A stretch of 64,000 bases of DNA from Hordeum vulgare subsp. vulgare (lineage: Eukaryota; Streptophyta; Magnoliopsida; Poales; Poaceae). The position numbers and the translations under genes are program-made. Each line of letters begins with the position of its first letter. Positions within the stretch are counted from its first letter, which is position 1. The DNA lies in contig NC_058519.1 in the NCBI RefSeq assembly GCF_904849725.1, positions 183,385,703 to 183,449,702 of the forward strand, read 5' to 3'. The notes beneath the pieces are model-generated. The model saw nothing but the letters and a program-made list of their open reading frames with translations, did not search any database and had not been told where the DNA came from. Shown piece by piece: positions 11,901 to 23,935 of this stretch.

Positions 11901-14782
11901 ACGCTCCTACACTACAAGAGGATCTCGCTCCAAGATCCAAGAATGAAAGGGGAGAGGATGAGAAAGCAAAAGGTAAAACTTAGTCGCTTCTTTGACAAAC
12001 GAGTGAAACCCACGATCCTTGAAGGTTGCAAAGCGATGAGGAATGATAAGAGAAACAGGCAAGAATTCATGGAAAATTTCGGCAGCACTTCGGTAGGAAA
12101 AGGGGACAAAAAATTCGATAAGATGGGAGAAATAGACAATATTGATAACAAACACTAAATAGAACAAGGGAGCACCATGATCTTGATAGAACAACACGAT
12201 TAACCCAAAAGAGCAACATCACAATGCCTCCGGAACAAGAGAATATGAACTAGCTCATTAGGAACAAAGAAAGAATAAGAGAATGACAACTACTATCACA
12301 AGAATCTTGAAAACACCTGAGAATTGATTGAAACCTTGATGAACCACCATGAAGGACCTCCGTATACAATTGAATGATGCAAAGATATGAAGTTAGAAAA
12401 GAATAAGATTATAAGCTTGCCAAGATTTAGATGAAGCCTCACAAAGAGATACTTAAAAGAACTTGGAACTCCAGAAAAGAAAGATAAGCACACTTGAGAA
12501 AAATAATTGATATCGTGAGCCACTCCGGAAGAAGAATTCAGATTAGTATGAACAAGAATAAGAATTATGTTATGCTTATCCTTCATCAAGTTTAATTGAT
12601 GACAAGCAACGGATTTAGCGTAGCACTTATTCTTCTAGAAATGATTGAGGAGAGATATGAGCACAAACTAGAAGAAATGTTGCAAGAAACACCGGTGAGA
12701 ATTGACATGAACGAGGCAACCATGAATGAACGGAAATACATGAGAATGAAGAGATCATGAGCCACCTAAGAGAAGAAAACTTAAACAAGACACCAGAATA
12801 ATTGAGAGACGAACGAAGAGACAACAATTGAGAAGAATTGAGGATGAAAGCTGAAAGCTGAGAACGAAGAATCTTCTGAAATGATGGCCTTCGGAGGATC
12901 GAGAATGAAAACAACTCAGAAATGCACCGGATAGCAATGAAGGGATACTCATGATTGTCAACAATTAAGATGATGGCACAAAGCTGAAATGACGAATCTT
13001 CTAGATAATGAACCAAAATTTGAGAGAAACACCCCTTTTGTCTTCAAAGCTGGAATGATGAGGAGAACACCACCAAGAATAACTGAGACACTCCGGAATA
13101 ATGAAGAATGAAAGGTTGAGCCAAATATGAGAATGAATTCAAATAGATCTTGAAGAAGTGATATGACTGATGGAAATCATACTTACGTCATAGTTGAAAA
13201 GATTTAGAGATCTCCGGAAAATTACAAGAGCTATATAAGAACTTGGGAAAAAACCTGTGGGTTATGGGCCCACTCAAAGAAACCACCATTGAAAAGATTT
13301 CTCAAAAAGAAGGATACTGCACCGGTATAAAGAAAACTAGATGAGGTTAGCACCTCGAAATAATTGAAAGGATTGAAAACAAGAAATTACTGGGATATCT
13401 TCAACACTCCGGATAGAAAAGAGAGGAATGAATAAACAACAAAGTTTGATAAGAATTTCCGACACAGAAAAGAATTTAAAGGATGGCAATGATATGATGA
13501 ACACGGATAACCGAATTAAATTCACCGGCAAAGATAACATGATTCAATAAATATGAACATGAAGCTCCTGAGAATCCTCATAATGAATCACCGGGTAAGA
13601 GAGAAAAGAACAGATAACGGAAGCACATGAAAAGAAAACTCTTGGATGAAAATTGAATCACAGGGAAAAAGGATGGGAGGGCGGGAAAAAACAAAGACGA
13701 CTTGGGACAGATGAGATGAACTCCAGATGAAATGAGAGAATGATCTTGCAAAATTAGAGAGGATTGAATTCACTGAAGAGAAGCACACCGGTTGGAAAAG
13801 AATTAACAAGACGACTCTGGTTGACAAGAATTGATAAGACAACTGATTGAGCAAAAGAATTACCATAGTCCAACAAAAACAGAAGGTGCGGCTTATGAAA
13901 CAAGCCAGAACAAACTCATGAGAGAGATTTCGTCCGATACATTCGTGGACAGGATCGCACGGGCTTGAACCTTATAGTAGCCATCAAGTGCAAGGCAGTG
14001 CACCCGACATACGAAGCGTCCCCGGGTCGTAGCAAGCTACAAGGACTCTTTAAGACACAACGTGAACCGCTGTAAGTCGACCGTCAACAAATGAATCCAC
14101 TAGATGTCGAACCCCAACCTAACATCACGCATTTGTTGGAAGATTGTCCTATAAGTAACTACTTGAATTCCCACCTAAGAATTCCCGAAATTTCTGGTCA
14201 TACAATCTGGTACACGGATACAAGGAGTAATATGTCACACAACTCCTATACTAACCAGTCACATGTATCACATCCGTCAACACACAACCAGAATCTCGGA
14301 CCTTCATCTACAAGAGACCCTCGTGATCACAACGATACAAAGTATGGCCGTACTCCCGAACAATCTGCACCAGTACTGGGGACATCGGGGTTATCTCGCC
14401 ACTACTAGTATTGAAGAAATTACGAACATCCGTCGTTCTGAGATACTCAGAAATCTGAATGATAACGATGTGCTCGAGAATCCCCTAGAGCTCAACTCCC
14501 GGGAAGAAATCAAGTCACACAGGAGGCACCAAGACAGAACTCCGTCACATCGGCATCATATAGATTCCAAAAATATCCGCGTGATCCTAAAAAAAATTGA
14601 GTGAGAAGAGGAGTAGAATAAATTATTACGTCAAGATTCCTCACCAGAGCATAGAAGAGGAGAAAAAAGAATCCTACTCTCCGATATATAACTAGACTCA
14701 AAGCAGTTTTTCACTAGACTCGACTCGGCCAAGTTCGATCAATCAAGATGGCTCCTAGGTCAGTACTGCTCTGATACCAAGT
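11901..14782 (-). other. Sukkula internal domain, non-coding and purine/pyrimidine biased
   Basis: 2,882 bp with no gag, protease, RT or integrase motif in any frame. From about 11,900 to 13,900 the plus strand is strongly purine-rich (GAA, GAGAA, AAGAAT runs), so the element's own sense strand is pyrimidine-rich. Short CACCGG or CTCCGG motifs recur through it, for example near 12,228, 12,523, 12,690, 12,922, 13,090, 13,210, 13,319, 13,406, 13,521, 13,589 and 13,786, usually followed by purine-rich sequence. This looks like a decayed tandem or modular repeat rather than coding sequence. 14,050-14,600 is of more balanced composition, also non-coding. Confidence 0.8.
14766..14779 (-). other. 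Primer-binding site of Sukkula (initiator tRNA-Met type)
   Basis: The minus strand reads TGGTATCAGAGCAG three bases inside the LTR at 14,783. It is complementary to the 3' end of plant initiator tRNA-Met. Its position beside 14,783-19,598 makes that copy the 5' LTR and the element minus-strand. Confidence 0.88.
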
Positions 14783-17700
14783 TGTCACGCCCAAGATGCG
14801 ACCCTATCCTCAATTTGGCATGAGGGCCTCGTCAGGGATAGAAGCGCATCTCGTCGTGTCGCAAGAATGGATATCGTTACAAACACATGTCAGAAGAGAT
14901 ATATAAATAGAATTGGCTTACACTCACCACAAGCTACATCACAGTCACATCAGTACAATACATAATCATCATGAAGAAGAGCAGGGTCCGACTACGGACG
15001 AAAACAAACGAGAAAAGAAGAACGACGTCCATCCTTGCTATCCCAGGCTGCCAGCCTGGAACCCATCCTAGATCGATGAAGAAGAAGAAGAAGAAGCAAC
15101 TCCAAATGAACAATCAACGCGCTCGCGTCAAGTAACGTTTACCTGTACCTACAACTGGTGTTATAGTAATCTGTGAGCCACAGGGGACTCAGCAATCTCA
15201 TTTCCAAAGGTGTCAAGACTAGCAAAGCTTATTAGGTGAGGCATGCTTAAGTGGTGAGGTTGCAGCATCGGCTAAGCATATGTTTGGTGGCTAAACTTAC
15301 GAGTACAAGAAATAGGAGGGGGAAGATCTACGCATAGCGGACGTGACTACTCATGACCAAAGGATGATCTTGATCACCTACCTACGTCAGACATAACCCC
15401 ACCGTGTCCTGGATCGGAGAAGGAACTCACGAAAGAGACAGTCACGGTTACGCTCACAGTTGGCATGTTTTAATTAAATTAACTTCAAGTTGTCTAGAAC
15501 CAGCGTTAAACAAGGTTTCCACGTTGCCACATAACCGCGGGCATGGCTTTCCGAAAAGATTTAACCTTGCAGGGGTGCTCCAACTAGTCCATCACAAATT
15601 ACCACAAGCGGCATAGAAATCCTCGATCACGAAGTTCGCGATCTCGTCGGACTACTTAGTGGAACACCTCAACTCTGAGATTACCCAAAGCATCACCGGA
15701 ATCCCGATGCACAAGATATCTCGTCAAAGGTAAAACTAATCTAGCAAGGCCACCCGGTGTGTCGATGAACCCGATAGGAGCCGCGTATCTCTTTCTCAGG
15801 ACACACCGTCTATGCATACTGGACGGTAGCCAAACCTCGAGTTGCCCCAAGGTGGCACCGCCGACTGCTAGGTGGGTGGACCAACACTCATGCAGAGCAC
15901 TAGCCCAGGGGTTGATTAAATTATCCTCGAGGTCCGAAATGTCCCTATGCAATTTTATTAGGTTATTAGGCAAAAGTAGTACCAATGTTGGGCCTTGCCA
16001 GACCAGCTTTAATCTAAATAGAATTATCAAGGGGGTCCCCATAACAACCGCGATCGTGTTAGGAGCGCTCAAATATGGAACATAACACCGGTAGCCGAAA
16101 CTAAGGGGGCAAAGGTGGAACAAAACACCTGGCTAGAAAGGCCGAGCCTTCCACCTTTTACCAAGTATATAGGTGCATTAAACTAAATAGCATTAATAGG
16201 GTGATATAACAAGGAACCCATGTTAACACATGGAAGCAACTGCACCTGCAACTAGCAACGCTAACAGAGGGTTAAGCAAGCGGTATCATAGCCAATCAGT
16301 TATTTGCTAGGTTGAACAGGTCGAAGGTTTTCATGGCATTGTTGAGAGGCTGAAATTTACCATGTGGTCGGCAACGAGACATAATCGATAGAAACGGTAA
16401 AACTAGCATGGCAATGATAGTAATTGTATCTCGGGAAATGGTCATCTTGCCTGAGATCCCGCTTCGAAGAAGAATGACTCCGTGAAGCAGACGAACCGAT
16501 GTAGTCGAACGAGTCCTCACTTTCCGACACGCTTGCGGAACTCTACCGAGACGAAGGAAATCGGAAACAAGAATCAACACACGGTATTCACCACACAATG
16601 CACAAGAAAAATGATGCATGAGCAGCTGAATACATGCAAGTCAAGGCATGACAATTCACAACACTCAAACACTACACGTTAAGTGAAGCTCAATATGCAA
16701 TGAGTTGCATATTGATGAAACTCCACATACGAGTTATTTAGTTCTATCCCGATTAGGTACACGTTAATATTAAATGTTGTTAAGCATAGCAAGAGGTGAA
16801 GCGCAATTAATCTACCTATCTAGGCATTTTAAATGAGGTCGGAAATGGCATATAGCACCTCCGAGACGACCTCACATGTTAATTTGCAATTCTGTCCAGA
16901 TCTGAACTAACACGTTTAATTGGTTGTTAAACAGCAAAACAAATAGGTTCACGTGATTCTATGCATCGTTACAAGCAATTTACACATAGAGAACATCTCT
17001 AACGAAGCTACGGATCAAAAGATACGGACACCGGAAGATATGATGGCATGAATGCAAAATGTGTGCAAATGGTATCCACAACACTTCAAAACATACCACC
17101 AGCAAGAAAATATAAAACTACACGAGATTCTAAGCAAGTTTCATATAGGACACGATCAAAACGGAGCTACGGTTCAACAGCTACGAGCTAAACAAGAAAT
17201 CACTACAATCTACCAAAATCAGCCACATAGCATTTTCTACACCCCACAACTATGAGCTACAAAATCCCAACATGCTCAACCAAGGCATGAGACGATAGAG
17301 GGCAAGAAGCACTACAACATACAACTAATAACACCTAGCATGGAACCATGGATCACTAGAGAAAGAAGTCACAAAATGGCTTCTCACACACAGTTTCAGA
17401 CTTAGTGAAAATAACACTTCATGAAAGTGTAGTTTTTGGTCTGAAGGCATATTGACAGCAGCAAAACCATAAGCTACAGGACTCCAAATGGCATGAAAAT
17501 TCATAGCATGCTAGAGAATCCCAAAGTCTACAACTAACTCCATTGCACCAACCTCAAAAGAGCTACAGATCACAAGATAGAAGCAAGACAAGAGAGCAAC
17601 AAAATATAACAGATTCAGACTTAGAAATATTTCAGCATCTCTAAAACAACACTATTTTCTAGCAACTTGAGAACAAGCAAACCACACCTAAACGTGGATT

Positions 17701-19598
17701 TCTATTGCAACCAAAACTACCAGGGTCTAGACTAAACATCAAAGAACAACTCCCTAGTTGACAACTTGATCATAGCACGCTCGGGATAAATCCCACAAAA
17801 TAGACAGGAGGGCAACATGGCAAAATATCGCGCGAACTAGCTTGCTCTTAAGCCAAAACTAAACACACAGTTAAATCTTATGGATTTTCCTACCCCGAAA
17901 ACATATAAAACATGTGGGGTTGCACAACAAAATATTACCACACGTAAATGCGAGATAACACCCTAAACACAGTATAGCAAACTAGCTAAGGAATCCTACA
18001 CGCAAAAATACCAATGACTACTCTAAAATACATGGAAAAGGGGTTCCTAAAACATGGACATTTTAACTACGGCATACGAGCAACCCGGACACGCGCGAAA
18101 AATAAATACGGGACGAATCCTATTGGAACAGCACGTAAAATTATGCATTCGGCATGTCAAACAATGTCAAACACTTATGCAAGTTGCAAAATCGTATTCT
18201 ATGCGCAAAACTACACAAAAACCATATCTAATACATTCTGATCCGACTTACGGATTAAAAGCTACGGATGTTTTATTACCATCATTTTTCTGGAATTTAA
18301 TTAAATTCCGAATAAACCTAATTTTCCTAACGGGCTGAACTAAGGCGTAATATACAATACAGAGCATGGGGCGGAGGATAGCTCACCTTGGGGGAGGCCA
18401 CTTGGGCCGGTTGGAGGGGTTGGTCGGTGGGGAGGCTCGTGGGCCACGGAGCGGAGGATTGTTGGGCCTGGCTGCGGGGCCCAGGCGGGGCGCTTGCTCG
18501 CTCGTCGCCTCGTCCCCTCGTTCCCTCGGCCAGGAGGTGCTGGCGTCGGCGGTTGCCGGCGACGGGCGTGGCGGGGCTGAGGCACCGGCACGGGAGGCCA
18601 AGGGACGCGGGTCCGGCACGGGGCATGGACAACGCGGTGGTCGGAGGGCCTGGCGCGGAGGTGGCCGGCGCTGCAGACCCTTGCGAGGGCAGGGGCTGTT
18701 GTGGGGGTACCGGTGGGTCTCCGACCAGCCGGGACACCGGGAAAGGGGGAGCTCCAGCCAGCTGGGGCGCACGGCGGCGGCGCGAGGAGCTCCGGCGGCC
18801 GACAGCTTGGGCGGCTGCGGGCAGGAGGTGGCGGCCGACGGGGAAGGCGCGGGAGCTCGGGCTAGGGTTAGCCTCGGGCCCAGATGGGCTTAGGCGGGCC
18901 TGACCCGGGCTCGGGCGGGCCCGACGGCTGGAGGTGGGGGACAGGGGAGAGAGAGAGGCTGCTGGGGTAGGTGGGGCGCGGTTTTCGAGGCATCTAGGGT
19001 TTGTTGTGTGAAAATGCACGGGGGCCTATTTATAGACAAATGGGGGTGCTAGGTTTAGCGAAATTCCGCCCCGGTTTCAACCGCGCAGTCGGATTCGAAC
19101 AATTCCAAATGCGCGACGGACTAAATGTCTGTGTAGAGTAGTTAACCGGAGACGAGAGGGAAAACGGGCGGCGCGGCAACGATTTTTAAAACACTGAAAG
19201 ACGTACGACGATAGATCGAATACGGTGCCGCTACGGTCGACCGTTCGGGTACCAGACGCACTCTGATTGCGACGAAACTTGACAGGCGGCCTACCTATAT
19301 TAAAATAAGACCGCACGTCAAATCTCAACCCAATCAGAGAAAGTTTTACGCACACTTTTGTGAACAAGATTTAAACGATGTCGCGGGCGCGGGAGTGTGT
19401 GGTCTGGCTCAGAACGGACAACGACGAGAACTGGCAACTAACAACGGCTGCAAGTTTTGAAAATAGGCGGCAACGGGATGCCGATGCAATGTTGATGATG
19501 CGCATGATGCGATGATGATGCGACAAATAAAAATAACCACACGACGGAAACGGGAAGAAAAGGGGAATCTTCTGGAACGTCGGCATCGGGCTGTCACA
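14783..19598 (-). repeat. 5' LTR of Sukkula
   Basis: 4,816 bp, minus strand TGTGACAGCCCGATGCCGAC to GGGCGTGACA. It is colinear with the 3' LTR apart from scattered substitutions and small indels, such as a shorter GC block near 18,480. TATAAATAGG is on the minus strand at 19,025-19,034. It also forms a 4.8-kb inverted repeat with the solo LTR at 24,226-29,093. Confidence 0.93.
19025..19034 (-). promoter_or_regulatory. TATA box of Sukkula 5' LTR
   Basis: TATAAATAGG on the minus strand, followed by the GC-rich leader block at 18,370-18,970. It is in the same context as the box at 11,327-11,336. This copy would drive full-length Sukkula RNA. Confidence 0.65.
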
Positions 19599-19979
19599 CC
19601 AGGCCTATGAGAGTGCCAAGTTGTTTAAAGAAAAGGTCAAGAGATGGCATGATAGAAGGATAAAAAACGTGAATTCAATGTAGGTGATCATGTCTTGCTA
19701 TACAACTCTCATTTAAGATTTTTTGCTGGAAAACTTCTCTCTAAATGGGAAGGGCCTTACATTATCAAGGAAGTATATCGTTCCGGTGCAATCAAGATCA
19801 ACAACACCGAAGGCACAAACCCGAAAGTGGTGAATGGACAAAGAATCAAACACTATATCTCAGGTACTCCCATAAATGTTGAAACTAATATTATCAATAC
19901 CATAACTCTCGAAGAGTACATTAGGGAGACGTATGAGAACGTCTCGGACCCCGAAAAGGATAGGTATGTGCTACGGTAA
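19599..19979 (+). pseudogene. pol: Integrase C-terminus / pol end of the Athila-lineage element
   Basis: The pol product resumes directly after Sukkula: AYESAKLFKEKVKRWHD is encoded at about 19,605-19,655, then a frame change, then an open 94-codon stretch from 19,695 to 19,979 containing FAGKLLSKWEGPYII, the GPY-type integrase C-terminal signature of this gypsy lineage. The duplicated five-mer at 19,599-19,603 repeats the target site at 7,042-7,046, which shows both halves were one gene. In the intact family this domain helps target and complete integration. Here it is cut off from its N-terminus by 12.5 kb of Sukkula, and is out of frame besides. Confidence 0.85.
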
Positions 19980-20009
19980 GCAAACTGACTCCAAAATGTT
20001 TTCAATGGC

Positions 20010-20260
20010 ATTTTTTATCAGTTTTGGAATATTTAAAAAACTAGGAAAATTTAAAGCAGTCTGAAGCATGCACAAGGAGGCGACAAGCCAGGGGGCACGG
20101 CCTACCCCCCTAGTCGCGCCCTACAGGCTTGTGGCCACCCCGTGTAGCCTTCGGGCTCTGTTTTCTTGTGGAATGCTCCTTCGGGTCGGCAAAAAATCAT
20201 TATATAATCTCCTGAAGGTTTGGACCTCCGTATCTCGACAGTATCTCATGTTCTCGTTTT
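20010..20260 (+). promoter_or_regulatory. LTR-like internal promoter block upstream of accessory ORF
   Basis: This stretch repeats, in order, landmarks of the element's own LTR. First comes TTTTGGAATAT followed by an A-run (about 20,020-20,040; LTR about 1,275-1,295). Next is a GC-rich hairpin block flanked by ACAAGCC and GGCTTGTGG (20,082-20,134; LTR 1,337-1,388). Then comes a TATA box, TATATAAT at 20,201-20,208 (LTR TATATGAA 1,423-1,430), followed by GGTTTGGACCTCCGTATCTCGAC (partly quoted), matching the LTR segment that contains TTTTGACCT and CCTCCGTGTCGAG. It ends about 30 bp before the ATG of the accessory ORF. Promoter function is inferred, not shown. Confidence 0.5.
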
Positions 20261-20290
20261 GAGCTGTTTGTGCGGCAGATTTAGAGTAAG

Positions 20291-20701
20291 ATGTCGTCCC
20301 AAGATTCCGATGGGGAGATCTATGTATCACACTATCTTGCTAATCCCAAGCACTACAGGGACGTAGATCCCTATGGATTATGCTCGGAGGAGGAATGGGA
20401 GATATGCAAGTATGCGGAAGAAAGCTCGTACGAAGAGGAGATTCCCTTGCCTTGACCCGAAGATATGCATGTGGAGTTCAAGAAGTCGAGCCTCCGAAAT
20501 ACAAGGAGAAAACCCAAGGTGCTATTTATCCCTTCTCATTTTGTGTAGGAGAGCAGGGGTGAATTATGTCAAAGGCTATTGAGGCTCGAGCAGGAAGTAG
20601 ACGATTTGAGGGAACAAAATTTCATGCTTAAGTGGAAACTTGATAAGCTTTCAACCTCACCCACAACTCCAACACCGCTACCTTCGAAGAAGGAGAACTG
20701 A
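20291..20701 (+). pseudogene. Accessory (third) ORF of the Athila-lineage element, acidic with predicted coiled coil
   Basis: From the ATG at 20,291 one frame of 136 codons runs to a TGA at 20,699-20,701, with two premature stops: TGA at 20,453-20,455 and TAG at 20,546-20,548. The N-terminus is acidic and aromatic (SSQDSDGEIYVSHYLANP, later EEEWEICKYAEE). The C-terminal part has regularly spaced Leu and charged residues (LLRLEQEVDDLREQNFMLKW) consistent with a short coiled coil, then a Pro/Thr-rich tail. It lies where Athila-lineage elements carry an env-like or other third gene, but I see no signal peptide or membrane segment, so I do not call it envelope. Function unknown. It starts just downstream of the LTR-like block at 20,010-20,260. 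Confidence 0.5.
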
Positions 20702-22190
20702 ACACATGGGTATGGGCACTCCCCTTGGCTTGTGCCAAGCTTGGGGGAGGTGCCCCGATATCGTATCACCATCACACCTTTTTTACTTTTTTGTTTTTCT
20801 TTGTTTGACCCTTTTAGTTATATCTTGATCTAGTACAATAAAGTTTTAGTGTGATCTAGTTTTGAGTTTTTCTTTTTGTTCCCCCTATGTAAGCAAGTCT
20901 GAGAGTTATATAATAAAGAGAATTTTTGAGTCGAGAGCTTTGCTTGCTTGCTATGATCTAGAGAAAAAGAAATAGAAAGAAGTATAGAATAAAAGCAAAA
21001 GAGCATACATAATGATCTTATGGGGAGTGATGACTTCACATATAAAAAGTATGTCGATTGAAATTTGTTGTGAGTTGACAAACAAAGCTATTCGTCATTG
21101 TTGCAATTAAAAGGAAGTAATAAAGAAAGAGAAGTTCACATATAAATATATTTTCTTAGACATCTTTTGTGATTGTGAGCACTCATTAAAATATTATATG
21201 CTAAAAGGTTGATGTTGGACAAGGAAGACAACAAAATGAGTTATGTTTGCTTATTTCCGAATACAAGTTATATGGTTGTAGATCCTTCAACATGTGTCGC
21301 TTGCTTCCACCTCATATTAGCCAAAAGAAACTCCTGCACCAAGTAGAGATACTACTTGTGCATCCAAAAACCTTTAACCCTACAAGCAATAAAAATGCTC
21401 TTTAAATATGTGTGGTTTATTAGTGCAAGGAAAATAAACTTTATACGAACTTGTGATATGGAAGAAATAAAAGAGACGGACTCCATAATAAAGTTCTTTA
21501 TCACAAGGGGCAATATAAAGTGACGTTCTTTTGCATTAAGAGATTGTGCATCCAACTATAAAAGCGCATGGCAACCTCTGCTTCCCTCTGCGAAGGGCCT
21601 ATATGTTACCTTTACTATCTAGTTTTTACCTTTATGCAAGAGTCATGGTGATCCTCACCATTTCCTTTATTTCACCTTTATGTTTTGGCAAGCGTCATGT
21701 GTTGGGGAATGATCTAGACAAATATATCCACACAGATGTGGGTGATCATGAGTTATTATTGTTGACATTACCCTTGAGGTAAATAGTTGGGAGGAAAAAC
21801 TATGAGCCCCTATCTTTCTTTGTGTCCGATTGAAGCTTTGACCTCATAGGTACCGCGTGAGTGTTAGCAATTAAGAAAGACCATAAGATGATTGAGTATG
21901 TGGATTTGCTTTACAAGCTCTTACATTGACTCTTCCCTACGTTGCGATAAATTGGAATTGTCTCAATGACTGAAATCATAGTGTGTTAGTTCTCAATAGA
22001 ATTCTTGATTCATATTTGCCTTGTGAATGAATTGTTACTCTAGTATAAGATATTGTATGTCATTATGTATTGTTGTTCTAAAGATAACCATGATGCCTTC
22101 ATGTCCGTATTTTATTTTATCGACACCTCTATCCCTAAACATGTGGGCATATTTATTGATCTTGGCTTTCGCTTGAGGACAAGCAAGGTC
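20702..22190 (+). other. Non-coding 3' region of the Athila-lineage element
   Basis: About 1.5 kb, AT-rich, without a believable gene. It contains a polypurine-tract-like sequence, AAGCTTGGGGGAGG at 20,737-20,750, almost identical to the tract directly before the 3' LTR. The rest holds scattered purine runs and no repeats that I can delimit. Confidence 0.6.
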
Positions 22191-22204
22191 TAAGCTTGGG
22201 GAGT
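22191..22204 (+). other. Polypurine tract of the Athila-lineage element
   Basis: TAAGCTTGGGGAGT directly abuts the 3' LTR start TGATACGTCC. It is the expected plus-strand primer for reverse transcription. Confidence 0.75.
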
Positions 22205-23571
22205 TGATACGTCCATTTTGCATCATGCTTTTATATCAATATTTATTGCATTATGGGTTCTTATTACACATTATGGTACAATACTTATGCCTTTTCTCTC
22301 TTATTTTACAAGATTTACATGAAGAGGGAGAATGCCAGCAGCTGGAATTCTGGACTAGAAAAGGAGCAAATCTGAGAGACCTATTATGCACAGCTAGAAA
22401 ATTCCTGAAAAGTTACGGAGAATTGTTTTGGAATATATAAAAAATAATGGGCAAAAGAAGTACCGAAGGGGACCCACCACGAGGTCACAAGCTAGGGGCG
22501 CGGTCTACTCCCCTAGTCGCGCCCTAGAGCCTTGTGGGCCCCCTGGCAGGCCTCCGGTGCCCATTTTCTGCTATATGAAAGGTTTTGACCTGGAAAAATC
22601 ATATCAGAGATTTCGGGATGCAGAACCACCATCTCGAGGCGGAACTTTGACATAACCAATCTAGAGCTCCGTTCGAGCTATCCGCGAGGAAAACTTCCGT
22701 CCAGGAGGGGGAAATCGAAGCCATCGTCGTCACCAATGATCCTATCATCGAGAGGGAGTCAATCTCCATCAACATATTCGTCAACACCAACTCCTCTCCA
22801 AACCTAGTTCATCTCTTGTATCCGATCTTTGTCTCAAAATGTCAGATTGGTACCTGTAGGCTGTTAGTAGTGTTGATTACTCCTTGTAGTTGATGCTAGT
22901 TGGTTTATTTGGTGGAAGATCATATGTTCAGATCCTTAATGATTATTAATACTCTTCTGATTATGAACATGAATATGATTTGTGAGTAATTACGTTTGTT
23001 CCTCGAGACATGGGATAAGTCTTGTTATAAGTAATCATGTGAATTTGGTTTTCATTTGATATTTTGATAAGATATATGTTGTTTGTTAGCTAGTGGTGTC
23101 ATGTGAACGTCGACTACATGATAGTTCACCATTAGGCCTAGAGGAAGGCATTGGGAAGTAATAAGTAGATGATGGGTTGCTAGAGTGACAGAAGCTTAAA
23201 CCCTAGTTTATGTGTTGCTTTGTAAGGGGCTGATTTGGATCCATATGTTTAATGCTATGGTTAGATTTATCTTAATTCTTCTTTCATAGTTGCAGATGCT
23301 TGCGAGAGAGTTTAATAGTAAGTGGGAGGTTTGTCCAAGTAAGGGTAGCACCCAAGCACCGGTCCACCCACATATCAAATTATCAAAGTAATGAACGTGA
23401 ATCATATGAGCATGATGAAAACTAGCTTGACATAAATTCCCATGTGTCCTCGGGAGCGCTTTCCTTTATATAATAGTTTGTCCAGGCTTGACCTTTGCTA
23501 CAAAAAGGATTGGTACACCTTGCCGCACCTTTGTTACAATTGTTACTTGTTACCCGTTATGAATTACCTTA
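22205..23571 (+). repeat. 3' LTR of the Athila-lineage element, truncated
   Basis: Colinear with the 5' LTR for about 1,367 bp and diverged by many substitutions and small indels. It stops in GAATTACCTTA where the CACTA end begins. The final ~150 bp of the LTR (present at 2,430-2,575 in the 5' copy) is not found elsewhere in the window. Confidence 0.88.
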
Positions 23572-23599
23572 CACTACTCGAAACAGAGAATTTGCCATG

Positions 23600-23935
23600 T
23601 GCCTGATCTTTGCCGTCTGCTCGCAGATGGCAAAGAAGTTCTTTATCGTCAGCTGCCAAGAAACGGACGACAAAGAGATGAGTGATGGAAAAGATACTCT
23701 TTGCCATCAGTGCGTTCTTTGCCGTCCGCTGGCGGACAACAAAGATGGACCGAATGGACGACAAAGGATAGGCTGATGGTAAAGATGGTCTAGGCGGACG
23801 GCAAAGAGTCACCGCAGCTGAAGTCGTCCCTTTTGCCATCAGGTTCCTTTTTGCCGCATGCATAGAACCCTTTGCCATCTGCCTCGACCTCTTTGCTGTC
23901 AACTTGATACCCAAGCGGACGGCAAAGAGGACGGC
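23600..23935 (+). repeat. CACTA subterminal repeat array
   Basis: At least a dozen copies of TTTGCCGTC, TTTGCCATC or the complement GACGGCAAAG, in both orientations with irregular spacing. In this superfamily such arrays bind the transposase partner near the termini. This is the strongest evidence for the CACTA call. Confidence 0.85.

Larger units (their letters stand above)
7047..19598 (-). mobile_element. Complete Sukkula-type LARD (non-autonomous LTR retroelement)
   Basis: 12,552 bp on the minus strand, with LTRs of about 4.85 and 4.82 kb around a 2.88-kb internal domain without gag or pol. Flanking five-mers are CGAGG (7,042-7,046) and CCAGG (19,599-19,603), a target duplication with one change. 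The minus-strand 3' LTR terminus matches the Sukkula LTR primer sequence I remember from IRAP work, and the dimensions fit published LARDs. A primer-binding site beside 14,783 fixes orientation. As a LARD it would need gypsy-type proteins supplied in trans. It split the integrase of the Athila-lineage host element. Confidence 0.93.
1056..23571 (+). mobile_element. Athila-lineage Ty3/gypsy retrotransposon (Fatima-like), interrupted and 3'-truncated
   Basis: The order is 5' LTR, primer-binding site, gag, protease-RT-RNase H-integrase, accessory ORF, polypurine tract, 3' LTR. The two LTRs both start TGATACGTCCATTTTGCATC and are colinear. The pol gene has the gypsy order with RT and RNase H before integrase, and an RT active site of the form FMDD. 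Athila-lineage assignment rests on the pol sequence and the long 3' non-pol region; the family name Fatima is from memory and less certain. A complete Sukkula element (7,047-19,598) splits the 3' end of integrase, and a CACTA terminus truncates the 3' LTR at 23,571. Dense stops and visible LTR divergence make this one of the oldest layers in the window. Confidence 0.85.
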
